A stretch of 61,776 nucleotides of DNA from Candidatus Kuenenia hertensis (GTDB lineage: Bacteria; Planctomycetota; Brocadiia; Brocadiales; Brocadiaceae): NCBI GenBank assembly GCA_021646465.1, contig SOET01000026.1, positions 1 through 61,776 of the forward strand. The letters are read 5' to 3'. The notes under the pieces are model-generated. The model was not told the origin of the DNA and did no database searches. It saw nothing but the letters and a program-made list of their open reading frames with translations. Positions within the stretch are counted from its first letter, which is position 1; every line of letters starts with the position of its first letter. This document shows positions 35,357 through 44,496 of this stretch, piece after piece. The translations under genes and the position numbers were made by a program.

Positions 35357-36700
35357 TTAACCCTGTGCTTCATAATAGTGATAGGAAACTTCTTTATGTT
35401 GTGTAAGGTCCATGCCAATGTCTTCTTCGGCATCACTTGGCCTTATACCCATTACTGCTTTTACAAACCATGTTAAAAGGGCAGTAATGCAAAATGCCCA
35501 TGCCCACGCGGCAAATATTCCTACAATTTGCTTCCACAGCTGGTCAGGATTTCCGTGAAATAATCCGTTAGGAGCAGCAGGATTTACAAGCGAATCGGCA
35601 AAGAGCCCTGTTGCAAACGCCCCCCATGTTCCGCCAACTGCATGTACTCCAATAACATCCAATGCGTCGTCATAACCCAATGCCTTCTTCATTTTTGCTA
35701 CGGCAAGATAACATAAAATTGCTGCCGGCACACCTATGCCGATAGAGGCCATCGGCCCAACAAAACCAGCTGCCGGAGTTATTGCAACCAACCCGGCTAC
35801 CGCTCCGGAGCATGCTCCGAGTATTGTAGGTTTCTTGTGGAATGTCCATTCTATAAAAGACCATGTTACTGCTGCTGCTGCTGCTGCTGTATTAGTAACA
35901 ACAAATGCATTGGCGGCTAATCCGTCTGCGGTTACCGCACTGCCCGCATTGAAACCAAACCATCCAAACCACAGTAAAGCTGTTCCCAGCATCACAAAAG
36001 GAAGGTGATGAGGGGGTTTTGCCTCTTTCGGATATCCTTTGCGTTTTCCTAAAATCAGAATTACAGCAAGGGCGGAGGCTCCGGAACAGATATGTACTAC
36101 CGTTCCACCGGCAAAATCCAGTGATTCTATACCGAGAAGCCAGCCTTCAGAAGACCATACCCAGTGCGCTATCGGCGGATAAACGATGGTGCACCACAAG
36201 AGAATCAACAGCAGCCATGCATTAAATTTCATTCTCTCGGCAAAGGCGCCCGTTATTAAAGCAGGGGTGATAATGGCAAACATGCCCTGAAACATCATAA
36301 ATGTTAAATGGGGAATTGATGTTGCGTAAAGGTCGCTCGGCGCCTGTCCAACTATTCCTGACCCAAGGACGCACCACTGTAGCCCCCCTATGAACCAGCA
36401 TCCGGGCGCAAAACTCAAACTGTAACCCCACAGCACCCATATCACACTTACTACCCCCATGCAAATAAAGCTTAGCCACAGGGTGTTCACCATGTTTTTC
36501 GCCCGCACCATACCGCCATAAAACAAAGCAAGGCCTGGCGTCATAATTAATACAAAAGCGGTAGATACAAGCATCCACGCATGGTCTCCTTTATCAATAC
36601 TTGGTGCGTCCTCTGCCATCACATTTGAAGAGAAGATTGCCAATATCGATAATAAGAAAATCGATGAAAGGCTAATATACACTCCTTTTCTCATTTCCAT
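35357..36700 (-). CDS. amt: Ammonium transporter Amt (copy 1)
   Basis: The 447-residue protein has a signal peptide (cleavage near VMA-ED) and about 11 membrane helices. Conserved Amt features include TPGLALFYGGMVRAKN, the substrate-site Asp in LDFAGGTVVHICSG with the first pore His, and the second pore His in VIGVHAVGGTWGAFATG. The C-terminal tail ends EEDIGMDLTQHKEVSYHYY, the PII-responsive region. It conducts ammonium across a membrane and is likely gated by the PII encoded next to it. A tract of six GCT/GCA-type codons gives poly-Ala in one helix. Confidence 0.97.
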   Translation of the reverse strand: MEMRKGVYISLSSIFLLSILAIFSSNVMAEDAPSIDKGDHAWMLVSTAFVLIMTPGLALFYGGMVRAKNMVNTLWLSFICMGVVSVIWVLWGYSLSFAPGCWFIGGLQWCVLGSGIVGQAPSDLYATSIPHLTFMMFQGMFAIITPALITGAFAERMKFNAWLLLILLWCTIVYPPIAHWVWSSEGWLLGIESLDFAGGTVVHICSGASALAVILILGKRKGYPKEAKPPHHLPFVMLGTALLWFGWFGFNAGSAVTADGLAANAFVVTNTAAAAAAVTWSFIEWTFHKKPTILGACSGAVAGLVAITPAAGFVGPMASIGIGVPAAILCYLAVAKMKKALGYDDALDVIGVHAVGGTWGAFATGLFADSLVNPAAPNGLFHGNPDQLWKQIVGIFAAWAWAFCITALLTWFVKAVMGIRPSDAEEDIGMDLTQHKEVSYHYYEAQG

Positions 36701-36957
36701 CTCCTTTTTAAATTTGTGTTATTCTTATCTGCAATACTACCCTATCACCTAAATTGAAACTGATTGGTACTGCTAAATATGGAATACGGACTTAATCATC
36801 TGAATTTTGCCATTTTTCACCTCCTCATTTTGAGTAAAAAAATGTTTTTCTATTTCCAGTTCCAGGTATTCATGTCCTCATTTTAGAAAAATATTAAATT
36901 TCCATGATCTAAAAAAATTTAATAAAAGATTTTAAACCGGTTCATCAGTATTCGGGT
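36701..36957. other. Leader region of amt copy 1
   Basis: AT-rich 257-bp gap between cytochrome and amt, both on the minus strand. CCTCATTTT occurs twice. No convincing sigma-54 site or terminator was found. Confidence 0.35.
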
Positions 36958-38025
36958 TTAATTTTCACAAGACTTAAGCTTTATTTCCCATAAATAACCG
37001 GCCAACCTGTCCATATCAGTACCCAAAAAAAGAGAAGGTTCTTTTTCCTTCATTCTCTCTACAATACTTTTACATCTTCGTTTTGAATATAATAAGGTAA
37101 TGTCATCCATTTTGGAAGGATTGTGGCATGGTATACAATTGTTTGTAAAAACGTCTTCGGTAATAGTTTTAATATCTTTTTCCCCAAGATTTTTCAGAGA
37201 CTGGAATTCATCAAGTTTCTTTTTATCTATTTCGCCTTTCTGGTATTTTTTGAATACGTTAATTATCTCCGCTTCGTCTTTCGTGAAACTTTCTTCCTGC
37301 TCCATTTGCAATCTGTTGAACGCATGCAGGACGTCTTCCTCTGTCCAGTCTTTATGTGAAAAAATATATTCCAGCAAGTGGCACTGTCCGCATTTTTCCC
37401 CAAGAGTCTCTTCCATATTTTTATCAGAATGTATTGCCAGTTTTGGAAAAGGTTTGCCATTATCTGAAGAAATCAATAATTTTGCATCCGTGGGAGAACT
37501 CACAATCTTAACCCCTTCAGACAACCCTATGTAAGGCATAAAACCCAGAAAACTCTTCTGTCGGCCAACCTCAAATTCCGCATCTTCCGTATAATAATAA
37601 ATGCGTTTGCTCATGTCATCGTAAGTAATTTCTTTAGGTAATAAAAACATCATTTCTTTATACCGGTGACGGTCGGTAATAAGCCGCCTTGATCCCTGAT
37701 CGAGAATTACCTGAATATAGACTCTTTTGTCTTTAATGATCAAAGATTCTTTTCTGACAATACTGTTTTTAATAGTCCCTTCCATCCCGTTTTTTTGTAA
37801 TTCTCCGTTAATTACAAAATTTTGACAGATTCCTTCTGAGTGATAGGAGAAAGTAATAAAAAAGAGTACTGCGAAAAAGAAATATAAATTAGGCCTTAGG
37901 GTACTTTGATTCCTCGACTCCGCTCGGAATGACGTTATGCTAAACACATTCACTGCGTTCAGTATGAACTCCGTCGAAGCATTGAAATTCCTGAACATTA
38001 AATTACGTAGTAAATAAAGAGTCAT
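36958..38025 (-). CDS. Di-heme c-type cytochrome, N-terminus altered by a repeat insertion
   Basis: The protein has two heme-c motifs, CGQCH and CIPCH, in its C-terminal half, each in a mostly helical region, so it is an exported di-heme cytochrome, a group abundant in anammox bacteria. Its signal-peptide-like segment (NLYFFFAVLFFITFSYHSEG) begins only about 45 residues after the ATG. The residues before it are encoded by what looks like a dispersed intergenic repeat (about 37900-37990). Start set at ATG 38025 with GGAAG 6 nt upstream; TTG 38040 is also in frame. A distal Met or His ligand set was not worked out. No known complex was recognised. Confidence 0.75.
   Translation of the reverse strand: MTLYLLRNLMFRNFNASTEFILNAVNVFSITSFRAESRNQSTLRPNLYFFFAVLFFITFSYHSEGICQNFVINGELQKNGMEGTIKNSIVRKESLIIKDKRVYIQVILDQGSRRLITDRHRYKEMMFLLPKEITYDDMSKRIYYYTEDAEFEVGRQKSFLGFMPYIGLSEGVKIVSSPTDAKLLISSDNGKPFPKLAIHSDKNMEETLGEKCGQCHLLEYIFSHKDWTEEDVLHAFNRLQMEQEESFTKDEAEIINVFKKYQKGEIDKKKLDEFQSLKNLGEKDIKTITEDVFTNNCIPCHNPSKMDDITLLYSKRRCKSIVERMKEKEPSLFLGTDMDRLAGYLWEIKLKSCEN
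37900..37990. repeat. Probable dispersed repeat inside the cytochrome 5' end
   Basis: The stretch contains CCTCGACTCCGCTCGGAATG and CACTGCGTTCAGTATGAACT, sequence of a type common as intergenic repeats in bacterial genomes. It is read through in frame by the cytochrome gene. Only one copy is in the window, so the call is from prior experience of such sequences. Confidence 0.4.
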
Positions 38026-38040
38026 ATATTTGTCTTCCAA

Positions 38041-38851
38041 ATTTTCACGGCATTGTAATAAAAAAATTTATTATTACCAACTAATTTTATTGAACTAAGA
38101 AGGGGTCGCCAAAAATGTCAAGCAATTAATTCTTTATTTGTTACATGCTGCTTTACGATTAATGATAATTGCTATTACAGTTTACTGAAACATTTTTAAA
38201 AACGACCCCTTTAAATTATTTTGGCAACCATGATTTCTTTCTCAGCGCAGGTCACTTGTCTGTTGGTAGACAGGCAAGCATTGCAATTTCTCGTATACAT
38301 TACCAGAATAAATCAAGTTGTCATTATTTAGTATGGGTAAAATATTTATTATAAATAATCACAGTAAGAGATGAAAAAGCACGTAGCATGCCTAAAAAAT
38401 TTTGTTTAGGGAAAGTATTTTATAACCATTTGAAAATATGTGACATACAGTTTTTTTGAGGTAATGCGTAGTATTTTTGCTATTAATATACAATTACAAA
38501 ATCGGTTGATTTAAACCATAACGCCTATGAAAATTGTTTGCCTTTTTTATTTTTTTGAGTGTTTACGGGTAAAGATTTTATTGCCAGAGAAGGATATGTT
38601 TCGGTCCGTGGATAAATAGGGTATTCTTAAGGAAGGATATTGCAACAGGAATAAATGATGGTTATTGAGGCGGCAGGGGGGAGGTGAAGCCAACTCTACC
38701 GCCTCAAACGAACCATCTGTCTGACACACCAAAAGGTGTTTTGACAGCTAACGACTGCCAAAAAGGAGAGGTCTTTCCCTGCCAGATTTTCTCGTTTTAA
38801 CTTCTCAATATAAATTTGGTTGTACCATGTTTCACCGCAGGACGATTTTTA
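38041..38851. other. Large intergenic region with structured segment
   Basis: An 811-bp gap between minus-strand genes. Most is AT-rich without features; 38664-38790 is GC-richer and strongly self-complementary (separate entry). A 61-codon minus-strand open frame across it lacks coding character. Confidence 0.45.
38664..38790. ncRNA. Candidate structured RNA or element, unknown family
   Basis: TTGAGGCGG and CCGCCTCAA bound a first arm. Next, CTGTC...ACACC-AAAA-GGTGT...GACAG forms a nested hairpin. CAGGG in the first arm could alternatively pair with CCCTG near 38778. Such alternating pairings suit a structured RNA, but it could be a decayed mobile-element end. Strand is undetermined. Confidence 0.25.
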
Positions 38852-39235
38852 TCACGATGCAGTTACAATAATTTCTTTAATAATATCTTGTAGTTCTTCC
38901 ATTTTGATTGGTTTTTTTAATGAATATATTGCCCCTCTGTGTAATGCAGAAGCGAGTTGTAAACCTGATGAAAAAAAATGGCATTGTTCACCACCGGAAA
39001 TAGCAATAACCTTCGTTTTTGGAGAAAATTTCTGTAATTCTTCAATGAATTTTATACCATCCATTCCAGGCATATAAATATCCGCAATTACTAAATCAAA
39101 TTCATTTAATTTACATAATTTAATTGCCTTAAAGCCGTTTGAAGCTTCAAATATCATGTATCCTTGTTTCTCAAGAAAAAATTTTACAATTTCACGGATT
39201 TGAGAGTCATCATCTACGATAAGTATTTTGTTCAT
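38852..39235 (-). CDS. Single-domain response regulator
   Basis: The 127-residue receiver has LIVDDDSQ, phosphoacceptor in VIADIYMPGMDG, AISGG and the Lys in LKKPIK. No output domain follows. It is the last gene of a three-gene unit with a hybrid histidine kinase and a chemoreceptor-like Cache protein; the gap to the latter is 8 nt. It could shuttle phosphate from the kinase's own receiver or act like CheY. Confidence 0.9.
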   Translation of the reverse strand: MNKILIVDDDSQIREIVKFFLEKQGYMIFEASNGFKAIKLCKLNEFDLVIADIYMPGMDGIKFIEELQKFSPKTKVIAISGGEQCHFFSSGLQLASALHRGAIYSLKKPIKMEELQDIIKEIIVTAS

Positions 39236-39243
39236 GCTTCATT

Positions 39244-40344
39244 TTACATTGTCTGAATAATTAAAGAATGCCAGCCGGTTGTGTATGTTTCATATCCCGG
39301 CGCCTTTGCATGCGCAATGCAACATTTTTCGTTGTTGTATTCTGCAAGAATAAATCCCTTTTTGGTTTCAAATAATTTGAATTTGCCGGTAAAATCAATG
39401 GTGTCTTCCAGGTTCCTGTGATGTGTATCGGCCAGGACAAGTCCTTTTTCGTCTACTATGCAGACACGGCTTTTTTCTTTTTCTTCTTTGCTTAAGGGTG
39501 TGGTTTCAACAATGGTTTGTGCAAGCGCCGCGAATTTAAAAATAATTCCCAGCGCGCCAATGACATTTCCATATTTATCCCCGTTTTCACGTACGGCGGT
39601 TGTGTATATTAAAGCAAGCTCGTTGTTCACGAGAGGTGACCGGTGAACGATTCCCCATCCGAAATCATCGCCTGTAGCACACTTCATAGCCTCCTGAAAC
39701 CATTTTGACCGGGAAGCGTCTTCCCCAATGGAACGATAACGATCGCTCCTTCCGTTTGCCACAATCATGCCTTCCGGATTACATAAAACCAGATCGAAAT
39801 ATACAGTGTAGGCATCAAGGATAATGCCCATCCGTTTTGAAGCGTAATCATATGCATCAGGGGTTTTTTTTGTCAAGGCATCAACCAGGCTGTTGTCCGT
39901 AGCCCACCATCGGACGTCGCATGACCTCTCGTACAAATTCCGGTCAATTAAGTCAATATTTGTTAATGCCAGGTCTGATAACCGCAAACCCCGGTAATTT
40001 GTCGAAATATTCTCATTAATTTTTGCAATTTCCTTGAAATCTTTCGATGCCTCACCTTCCAGATTTTCTACCAAACCTGAAATTTCCTGGGATAAAGAAC
40101 CCATTTCCGTTGCCACAACGGAAAATGCAGCGCCAACTTCACCGGCTCTTGCGGCTTCTACTTTTGCGTTAAGCGATAGAATTCTGGACTGGAAAGTGAT
40201 CTTTTGAATGTCTTTGATGGCGTTATCCATTTTTGAAGATAATTGTAATGCCAGACGAGTAATACGTTCCGGGCTGAAGTCGCCGTTATCGGCCGATGAT
40301 TTTGTCTGTTTTTTTTCTTTTTCGGTAATCATAGTTGACTCCAT
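39244..40344 (-). CDS. Soluble protein with chemoreceptor-tip-like helix followed by Cache domain
   Basis: The 366-residue protein has no membrane helix. Residues about 40-95 match the signalling hairpin of methyl-accepting proteins (ITFQSRILSLNAKVEAARAGEVGAAFSVVATEM), and the C-terminal 230 residues form a Cache-type sensor (ALTKKTPDAYDYASKRMG, LCNPEGMIVANG, SKWFQEAM, YTTAVRENGDKYGNVIGALGI, VCIVDEKGLVLADT). Cache domains are usually extracytoplasmic and placed before the signalling domain; here order is reversed and the protein seems cytoplasmic. ATG 40344 or ATG 40332 (GGAG 6 nt before it) may be the start. It may sense a cytoplasmic ligand for the neighbouring kinase. Confidence 0.75.
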   Translation of the reverse strand: MESTMITEKEKKQTKSSADNGDFSPERITRLALQLSSKMDNAIKDIQKITFQSRILSLNAKVEAARAGEVGAAFSVVATEMGSLSQEISGLVENLEGEASKDFKEIAKINENISTNYRGLRLSDLALTNIDLIDRNLYERSCDVRWWATDNSLVDALTKKTPDAYDYASKRMGIILDAYTVYFDLVLCNPEGMIVANGRSDRYRSIGEDASRSKWFQEAMKCATGDDFGWGIVHRSPLVNNELALIYTTAVRENGDKYGNVIGALGIIFKFAALAQTIVETTPLSKEEKEKSRVCIVDEKGLVLADTHHRNLEDTIDFTGKFKLFETKKGFILAEYNNEKCCIAHAKAPGYETYTTGWHSLIIQTM

Positions 40345-40367
40345 AAAAGATTATTGTGTTACAAAAT

Positions 40368-43316
40368 TTATTTATCCAAAACTTCTCTAATGATTCCCAA
40401 AAGTTGGTTTGGAGAAATAGGTTTTGTAACGCGGGAAATTCCCTCTTCTTTGGAAAAACGTTCTTTATTAAAGTAATCATCATAAAACCCACTCATGAAA
40501 ATGGTTTTTATATCCGGCCGTATATCCTTTATTTTATGATATGCGTTCTTTCCGTTTAATACAGGCATTGTTACGTCAAACAAGAGAAGCTGGATCGAAT
40601 TTTTGTTTTCAGCAAATTTATTTACCGCATCTTCCCCGTTTGCGGCAGCTATTACCCGATACCCATATCTTTTAAGTACGTTTTCCAAGAGTATCCTGAT
40701 TCCTTCATCATCCTCGGCAATGAGTATTCCTTCCTTTCCCTTTGTGATACTTGAATCAGCAGTGCTGTTAAATTCAATCGTATTGCAGGTTTTTGGTGCA
40801 AGTTCGGCTGCGGTGGATACATTCACCAGGGGCAAATAAATATTGAACGTTGAGCCTTTTTCCGGTTCACTGTCGACACCGATAAACCCATTATGCTGCT
40901 TTACTATACCATACACTGTTGCAAGGCCGAGGCCGGTTCCTTTCCCTATTCCCTTGGTAGTGAAAAAGGGTTCGAATATCCTTTCCTTTGTTTTTTCATC
41001 CATGCCAATGCCGGTATCTGAAACAAACAGAAGGGCGTATCTTCCTGCTTTGCCGTAACCCTGGGTTTTTACAAAAGTGTCATCCATTTCTGCTTCCATT
41101 ACGCCTACGGTCAGATTTCCCCCGTCAGGCAACATGGCATCCTTTGCATTTTTGGAGAGATTAAGCATGGCTCTTCCCATCTGGTGCTTATCTGCCATCA
41201 CAAAATATTCTTTTTCAGACAAAACCACATTCAGTTCAATGTTAATGTCCTTTTCATAAATCCCCTCCAGGAAGAATATAGCATCTTTTATAATATTGTT
41301 TGCGCTGATTGGCTTTAAATCAAATGGCTGCTTTCTGCCGAAGGTAAGAAGCTCGTTTGTTAATATGTTGGCCCTTTCTGTTGCTGTGAGTATCTTTGCC
41401 AGATATTGTCGTAACGGGGTATTTTCGTCCATTTCCATCTGCATTATATTTATGTAGCCTGTTATTGCCATTAAGATATTGTTGAAATCGTGGGCAACGC
41501 CCCCTGCAAGACGTCCGATCGATTCAAGCCTTTGTGCGTGGTACAGTTGTTCTTTCAGTTTTTTTTGTTCCTCCTCTGCGTCTTTTATGGCGGTAATGTC
41601 TTCTCCCGTTATGAGGATATTTGTTACGATGTCCCTTTCGTCCTTTATTAATGAGATGCAAACTTTTTCATAAAAAAATTCTCCGTTCTTTTTTTTGCTT
41701 ATTACCTCTCCTTCACCTTCTTTCACAGAGCTAATAGAACCCCACAGCCGATTGTAATTGTTGCGCGGCGTAATGCCTGAATCTAAAAAGGAAGGCGTCT
41801 TTCCGATTACTTCTTCCAGTGTATATCCGGTCAATTGCGTAAATCTTGAATTAACATATTGAATACAACCATTCGTATCGGCAATAATAACCGTATTTGG
41901 ACTTTGTTCCACGGCCTGTGATAGTTTATAGAATTGTGTCTCTGCCCGCTTTCGCATGATAAACTGGCCTATTTGATTTCCGATGGTATTTATCATGTCG
42001 AGTATTTCATTATCAGGTGATTGTATTTTGTGGCTAAAAAAAACCATTACACCAACACACTCTTCATTGCTGATAATTGGAAAACCAAAAGCGCCATGCA
42101 ACCCTTCCCTGTTGGCTATTATCGATCTTGGAAAATTTGTTTCCCGGGTAACATCTTCAACCCAAATTGGTTTTTTCCTCTTCCATATACTCCCTGGAAG
42201 TCCGATGCTTTTCGAAAAGGTAATTTCTTTTGTTATTTCCATAAATTTTGGAAACGCCCTTTCGGAGGTATACCATGTTTCTGCGATACGTAATACATTT
42301 GCGTCGCGGTCTACGACCCAGATTTCACCAATATCCCACTCCAGACATTCGCAGACGGCCTTTAAAATTTTTGGAAATGCCTCAGAGAGTGAGTTTGATT
42401 CTGCCAAAATGCATGTTACAACATATTGGGTACGTAAACGCCATTCACTTCGTTTGCGGGCGGTAATGTCTTCTTTGCATCCAAGAAAATGAGTAATGTT
42501 GCCATTGCTATCCTTTATTGGTGAAATATTCGCGAGTTCCCAGAATAATGTGCCGTCCTTTTTCTTATTGCAAAATACACCCTGCCAATTATTGCCGCGG
42601 CGAATTGTTTTCCATAAATTTTTATATTCTTCCTGTGGCGTTATGCCTGATTTTAACATGCGTGGGTTTTTCCCAACGGTTTCTTCCGGTGTATAGCCTG
42701 TCATTTGAATGAATTTTGGATTCACGTATTCTATATTGCCGTCCGTATCGGTAATAACGACGCTGCAAACGCTTTGTTCTACCGCACTGGATAACTGCTG
42801 GAGCTTTCTTTCCATTTGTTTGTATTTGAGAATATAGCCCAATTCGGCGGCTGCCGTAGCGATAAGAGTAACCATTTGTTCGTCTTCTTCCCTTCGTTCG
42901 AAGTTAAAGAATGACATCACAGCGACAACTTCAACATCATCGAGTATCGGAACTCCCATACCAGCTTTTAAACCGCATTCCCTTGCAATCGGTGTACGTG
43001 GGAAATTGGTATCACAAGTGACGTCCAGTATCCATGCCGGTTTGCCGGAAGCCCATATGCGTCCGGGGAGGCCAACGCCCGGAGGAAAGGAGAGACTTTT
43101 GCTTTTCTCTTTAAAAATTTCCAGCTTTTCGGATTGGCAGTACGCCTGATTCCACACTAAATAATTCCTGTCTGAAGAAGGCAGCCATGCATCACCATAA
43201 ACCCACTCTGTTGCTTCGCATATCCTGCTCAATACGGTGTGAAGAGCAGTACTGAAATCCTTTGCTTTCATTATTTCCGGAATGAGTTCGTGTAATAGTT
43301 TTAAATTATCGACCAT
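40368..43316 (-). CDS. Hybrid sensor histidine kinase, GAF-PAS-GAF-PAS-HisKA-HATPase-REC
   Basis: The 982-residue cytoplasmic protein has duplicated sensory modules: GAF (about 1-165; SRICEATEWVYGDAWLPSS), PAS (about 175-290; VEQSVCSVVITDTDGNIEYVN), GAF (about 300-450) and PAS (about 455-570; VEQSPNTVIIADTNGCIQYVN), then HisKA with GGVAHDFNNILMAITGY, HATPase with NLSKNAKDAM and GTGLGLATVYGI, and a C-terminal receiver (ILIAEDDEG, LLLFDVTMPVLNG). The two GAF-PAS halves clearly arose by internal duplication. Two further genes, a chemoreceptor-tip/Cache protein and a receiver, follow within 23 and 8 nt, so they probably form one pathway. The signal is unknown. Confidence 0.93.
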   Translation of the reverse strand: MVDNLKLLHELIPEIMKAKDFSTALHTVLSRICEATEWVYGDAWLPSSDRNYLVWNQAYCQSEKLEIFKEKSKSLSFPPGVGLPGRIWASGKPAWILDVTCDTNFPRTPIARECGLKAGMGVPILDDVEVVAVMSFFNFERREEDEQMVTLIATAAAELGYILKYKQMERKLQQLSSAVEQSVCSVVITDTDGNIEYVNPKFIQMTGYTPEETVGKNPRMLKSGITPQEEYKNLWKTIRRGNNWQGVFCNKKKDGTLFWELANISPIKDSNGNITHFLGCKEDITARKRSEWRLRTQYVVTCILAESNSLSEAFPKILKAVCECLEWDIGEIWVVDRDANVLRIAETWYTSERAFPKFMEITKEITFSKSIGLPGSIWKRKKPIWVEDVTRETNFPRSIIANREGLHGAFGFPIISNEECVGVMVFFSHKIQSPDNEILDMINTIGNQIGQFIMRKRAETQFYKLSQAVEQSPNTVIIADTNGCIQYVNSRFTQLTGYTLEEVIGKTPSFLDSGITPRNNYNRLWGSISSVKEGEGEVISKKKNGEFFYEKVCISLIKDERDIVTNILITGEDITAIKDAEEEQKKLKEQLYHAQRLESIGRLAGGVAHDFNNILMAITGYINIMQMEMDENTPLRQYLAKILTATERANILTNELLTFGRKQPFDLKPISANNIIKDAIFFLEGIYEKDINIELNVVLSEKEYFVMADKHQMGRAMLNLSKNAKDAMLPDGGNLTVGVMEAEMDDTFVKTQGYGKAGRYALLFVSDTGIGMDEKTKERIFEPFFTTKGIGKGTGLGLATVYGIVKQHNGFIGVDSEPEKGSTFNIYLPLVNVSTAAELAPKTCNTIEFNSTADSSITKGKEGILIAEDDEGIRILLENVLKRYGYRVIAAANGEDAVNKFAENKNSIQLLLFDVTMPVLNGKNAYHKIKDIRPDIKTIFMSGFYDDYFNKERFSKEEGISRVTKPISPNQLLGIIREVLDK

Positions 43317-43620
43317 ATTAATTCAGCAACTAATCTCTTAAACTAACTTAAAGTTGAATTTATGAGGAAGTTAAATTATATTGAAAATATTATATATACT
43401 GAAATATTTTAGCAATAGTGGTGCCAATTGGCAATTAGTGTAAGATAAAGAAGAAGGAATTCACGCAAGTGCGGATTTTAGGAGAGATACAAAATAAAAA
43501 AAAAGGGGATATACTTATTTTTGACGTTATGTTGCTTTCATAAATACCAATTTTATGTTAAAAATCAGCCACTTATTGTATAAATTGATGTATTTCAGCT
43601 TGTCAGTTTGTCAGTTTTTA
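43317..43620. other. Intergenic region, no gene seen
   Basis: AT-rich 304-bp gap; a 12-bp palindrome TGCCAATTGGCA at 43433-43444 is the only marked feature. Probably contains the promoter of the hybrid kinase operon. Confidence 0.35.
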
Positions 43621-43851
43621 TTACTTATCCTCTTTTTGGGGATTTTTTGAAACGGGTTGTTCGATTTCAATTCCGTTACTCTTGCCTAAAAGTATGACGA
43701 TGCTTGCCAGGCATGGTTCGATGTCTTTTGTACCGAGAAAAGAGTGATGTTTCAAGTCGACACAATCTTTTCTGAGGTTGCCAATGTGTTCACAAACAGG
43801 AATTGCAGGGCACCGGCCAGGTTTTTTTGGTAAGATGGTTTTGTTTTCCAT
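43621..43851 (-). CDS. Small cysteine-containing protein of unknown function
   Basis: A 76-residue protein with AAGGAA before its ATG. It has a CPAIPVCEHIGNLRKDCVDLKHH segment (three Cys and three His within 25 residues) that could bind a metal, and a second part EPCLASIVILLGKSNGIEIE. No family is recognised. It stands alone between kinase and zinc-ribbon genes. Coding nature is supported by the ribosome site and the Cys/His clustering only. Confidence 0.5.
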   Translation of the reverse strand: MENKTILPKKPGRCPAIPVCEHIGNLRKDCVDLKHHSFLGTKDIEPCLASIVILLGKSNGIEIEQPVSKNPQKEDK

Positions 43852-43983
43852 GAATGAGTTCCTTTTCTATATTAAAAGAAAAATAAGTATTTTTATTTGT
43901 GGCGAATCAATTCATATTTTATATAATTCAGCATATAATTGTATTGATAAATTTTTGGTATCTTAATGTTTTTATAAAAACGA

Positions 43984-44472
43984 ATGATCGATTTAGAAAA
44001 AATTAAGGAAATAACCACTGAAATACTTAATGATCCGGAATATTTTATTTTAAATAAGTATTATGGGAAAAAATCCCCAAAAGGATTTCGTATAGAATTA
44101 TTTCTGGCGAGGAAGTTTAACCAACTACATAATACCCTGAAAAGGTATGAATACAACAATTATATTAAGAAAGGAAGCAGGTTGGGGGAAAGGATACCCT
44201 GCTCAATTTCCTTTAAAAGGGTAAGAAAACTTATTGATGGCTGGCCCTCGAAAAAAAAACAAGAAACTGCTTTTTGCCGCTATTGTGAAAGACGCGTTGT
44301 TCCGGTGCGAATTCATAAATTGGATTTCGGAGACGTCATGCTTATTTTCTTTACGGCTGGAGTGTGGGGAATCCTGCTCTTTTTTATGTATCTTTTTATG
44401 AGAAGGTGCCCTTATTGTAATCACAGCCTGAGAAAACTCAGACCTCTTTCAGAGGGAAACGACCGTCGGTAA
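43984..44472 (+). CDS. Membrane-anchored split zinc-ribbon protein, unknown function
   Basis: The 162-residue protein has a basic helical N-terminus (about 1-90), then FCRYCERR, a hydrophobic helix (about 118-138; LIFFTAGVWGILLFFMYLF) and CPYCNHSL. The two CxxC pairs flank the membrane helix, so the zinc ribbon would close across a hairpin at the membrane surface. No homologue is recognised. A terminator-like hairpin (44497-44517) follows 24 nt after the stop, supporting a real single-gene transcript. A clear ribosome site is not seen. Confidence 0.55.
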   Translation: MIDLEKIKEITTEILNDPEYFILNKYYGKKSPKGFRIELFLARKFNQLHNTLKRYEYNNYIKKGSRLGERIPCSISFKRVRKLIDGWPSKKKQETAFCRYCERRVVPVRIHKLDFGDVMLIFFTAGVWGILLFFMYLFMRRCPYCNHSLRKLRPLSEGNDRR

Positions 44473-44496
44473 TTTAAAGGAGTTTCAGATTCTTGC

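Noticed and set aside
35869..35890. GCT trinucleotide run in amt copy 1
   Set aside because: It codes for an alanine-rich stretch in a membrane helix that is similarly Ala-rich in the other Amts; not an independent repeat element.
36701..36830. Possible NtrC-type sigma-54 promoter before amt copy 1
   Set aside because: GC/GG pairs in the leader do not have the required N10 spacing; no site found before the other amt or PII genes either.
38680..38715. Partial resemblance to a cobalamin riboswitch core (AGGTGAAGCC)
   Set aside because: The remaining conserved boxes are absent and no B12-related gene follows on either strand.
38547..38732. 61-codon minus-strand open frame in the structured intergenic segment
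   Set aside because: No ribosome site or family resemblance; base composition follows the stems.
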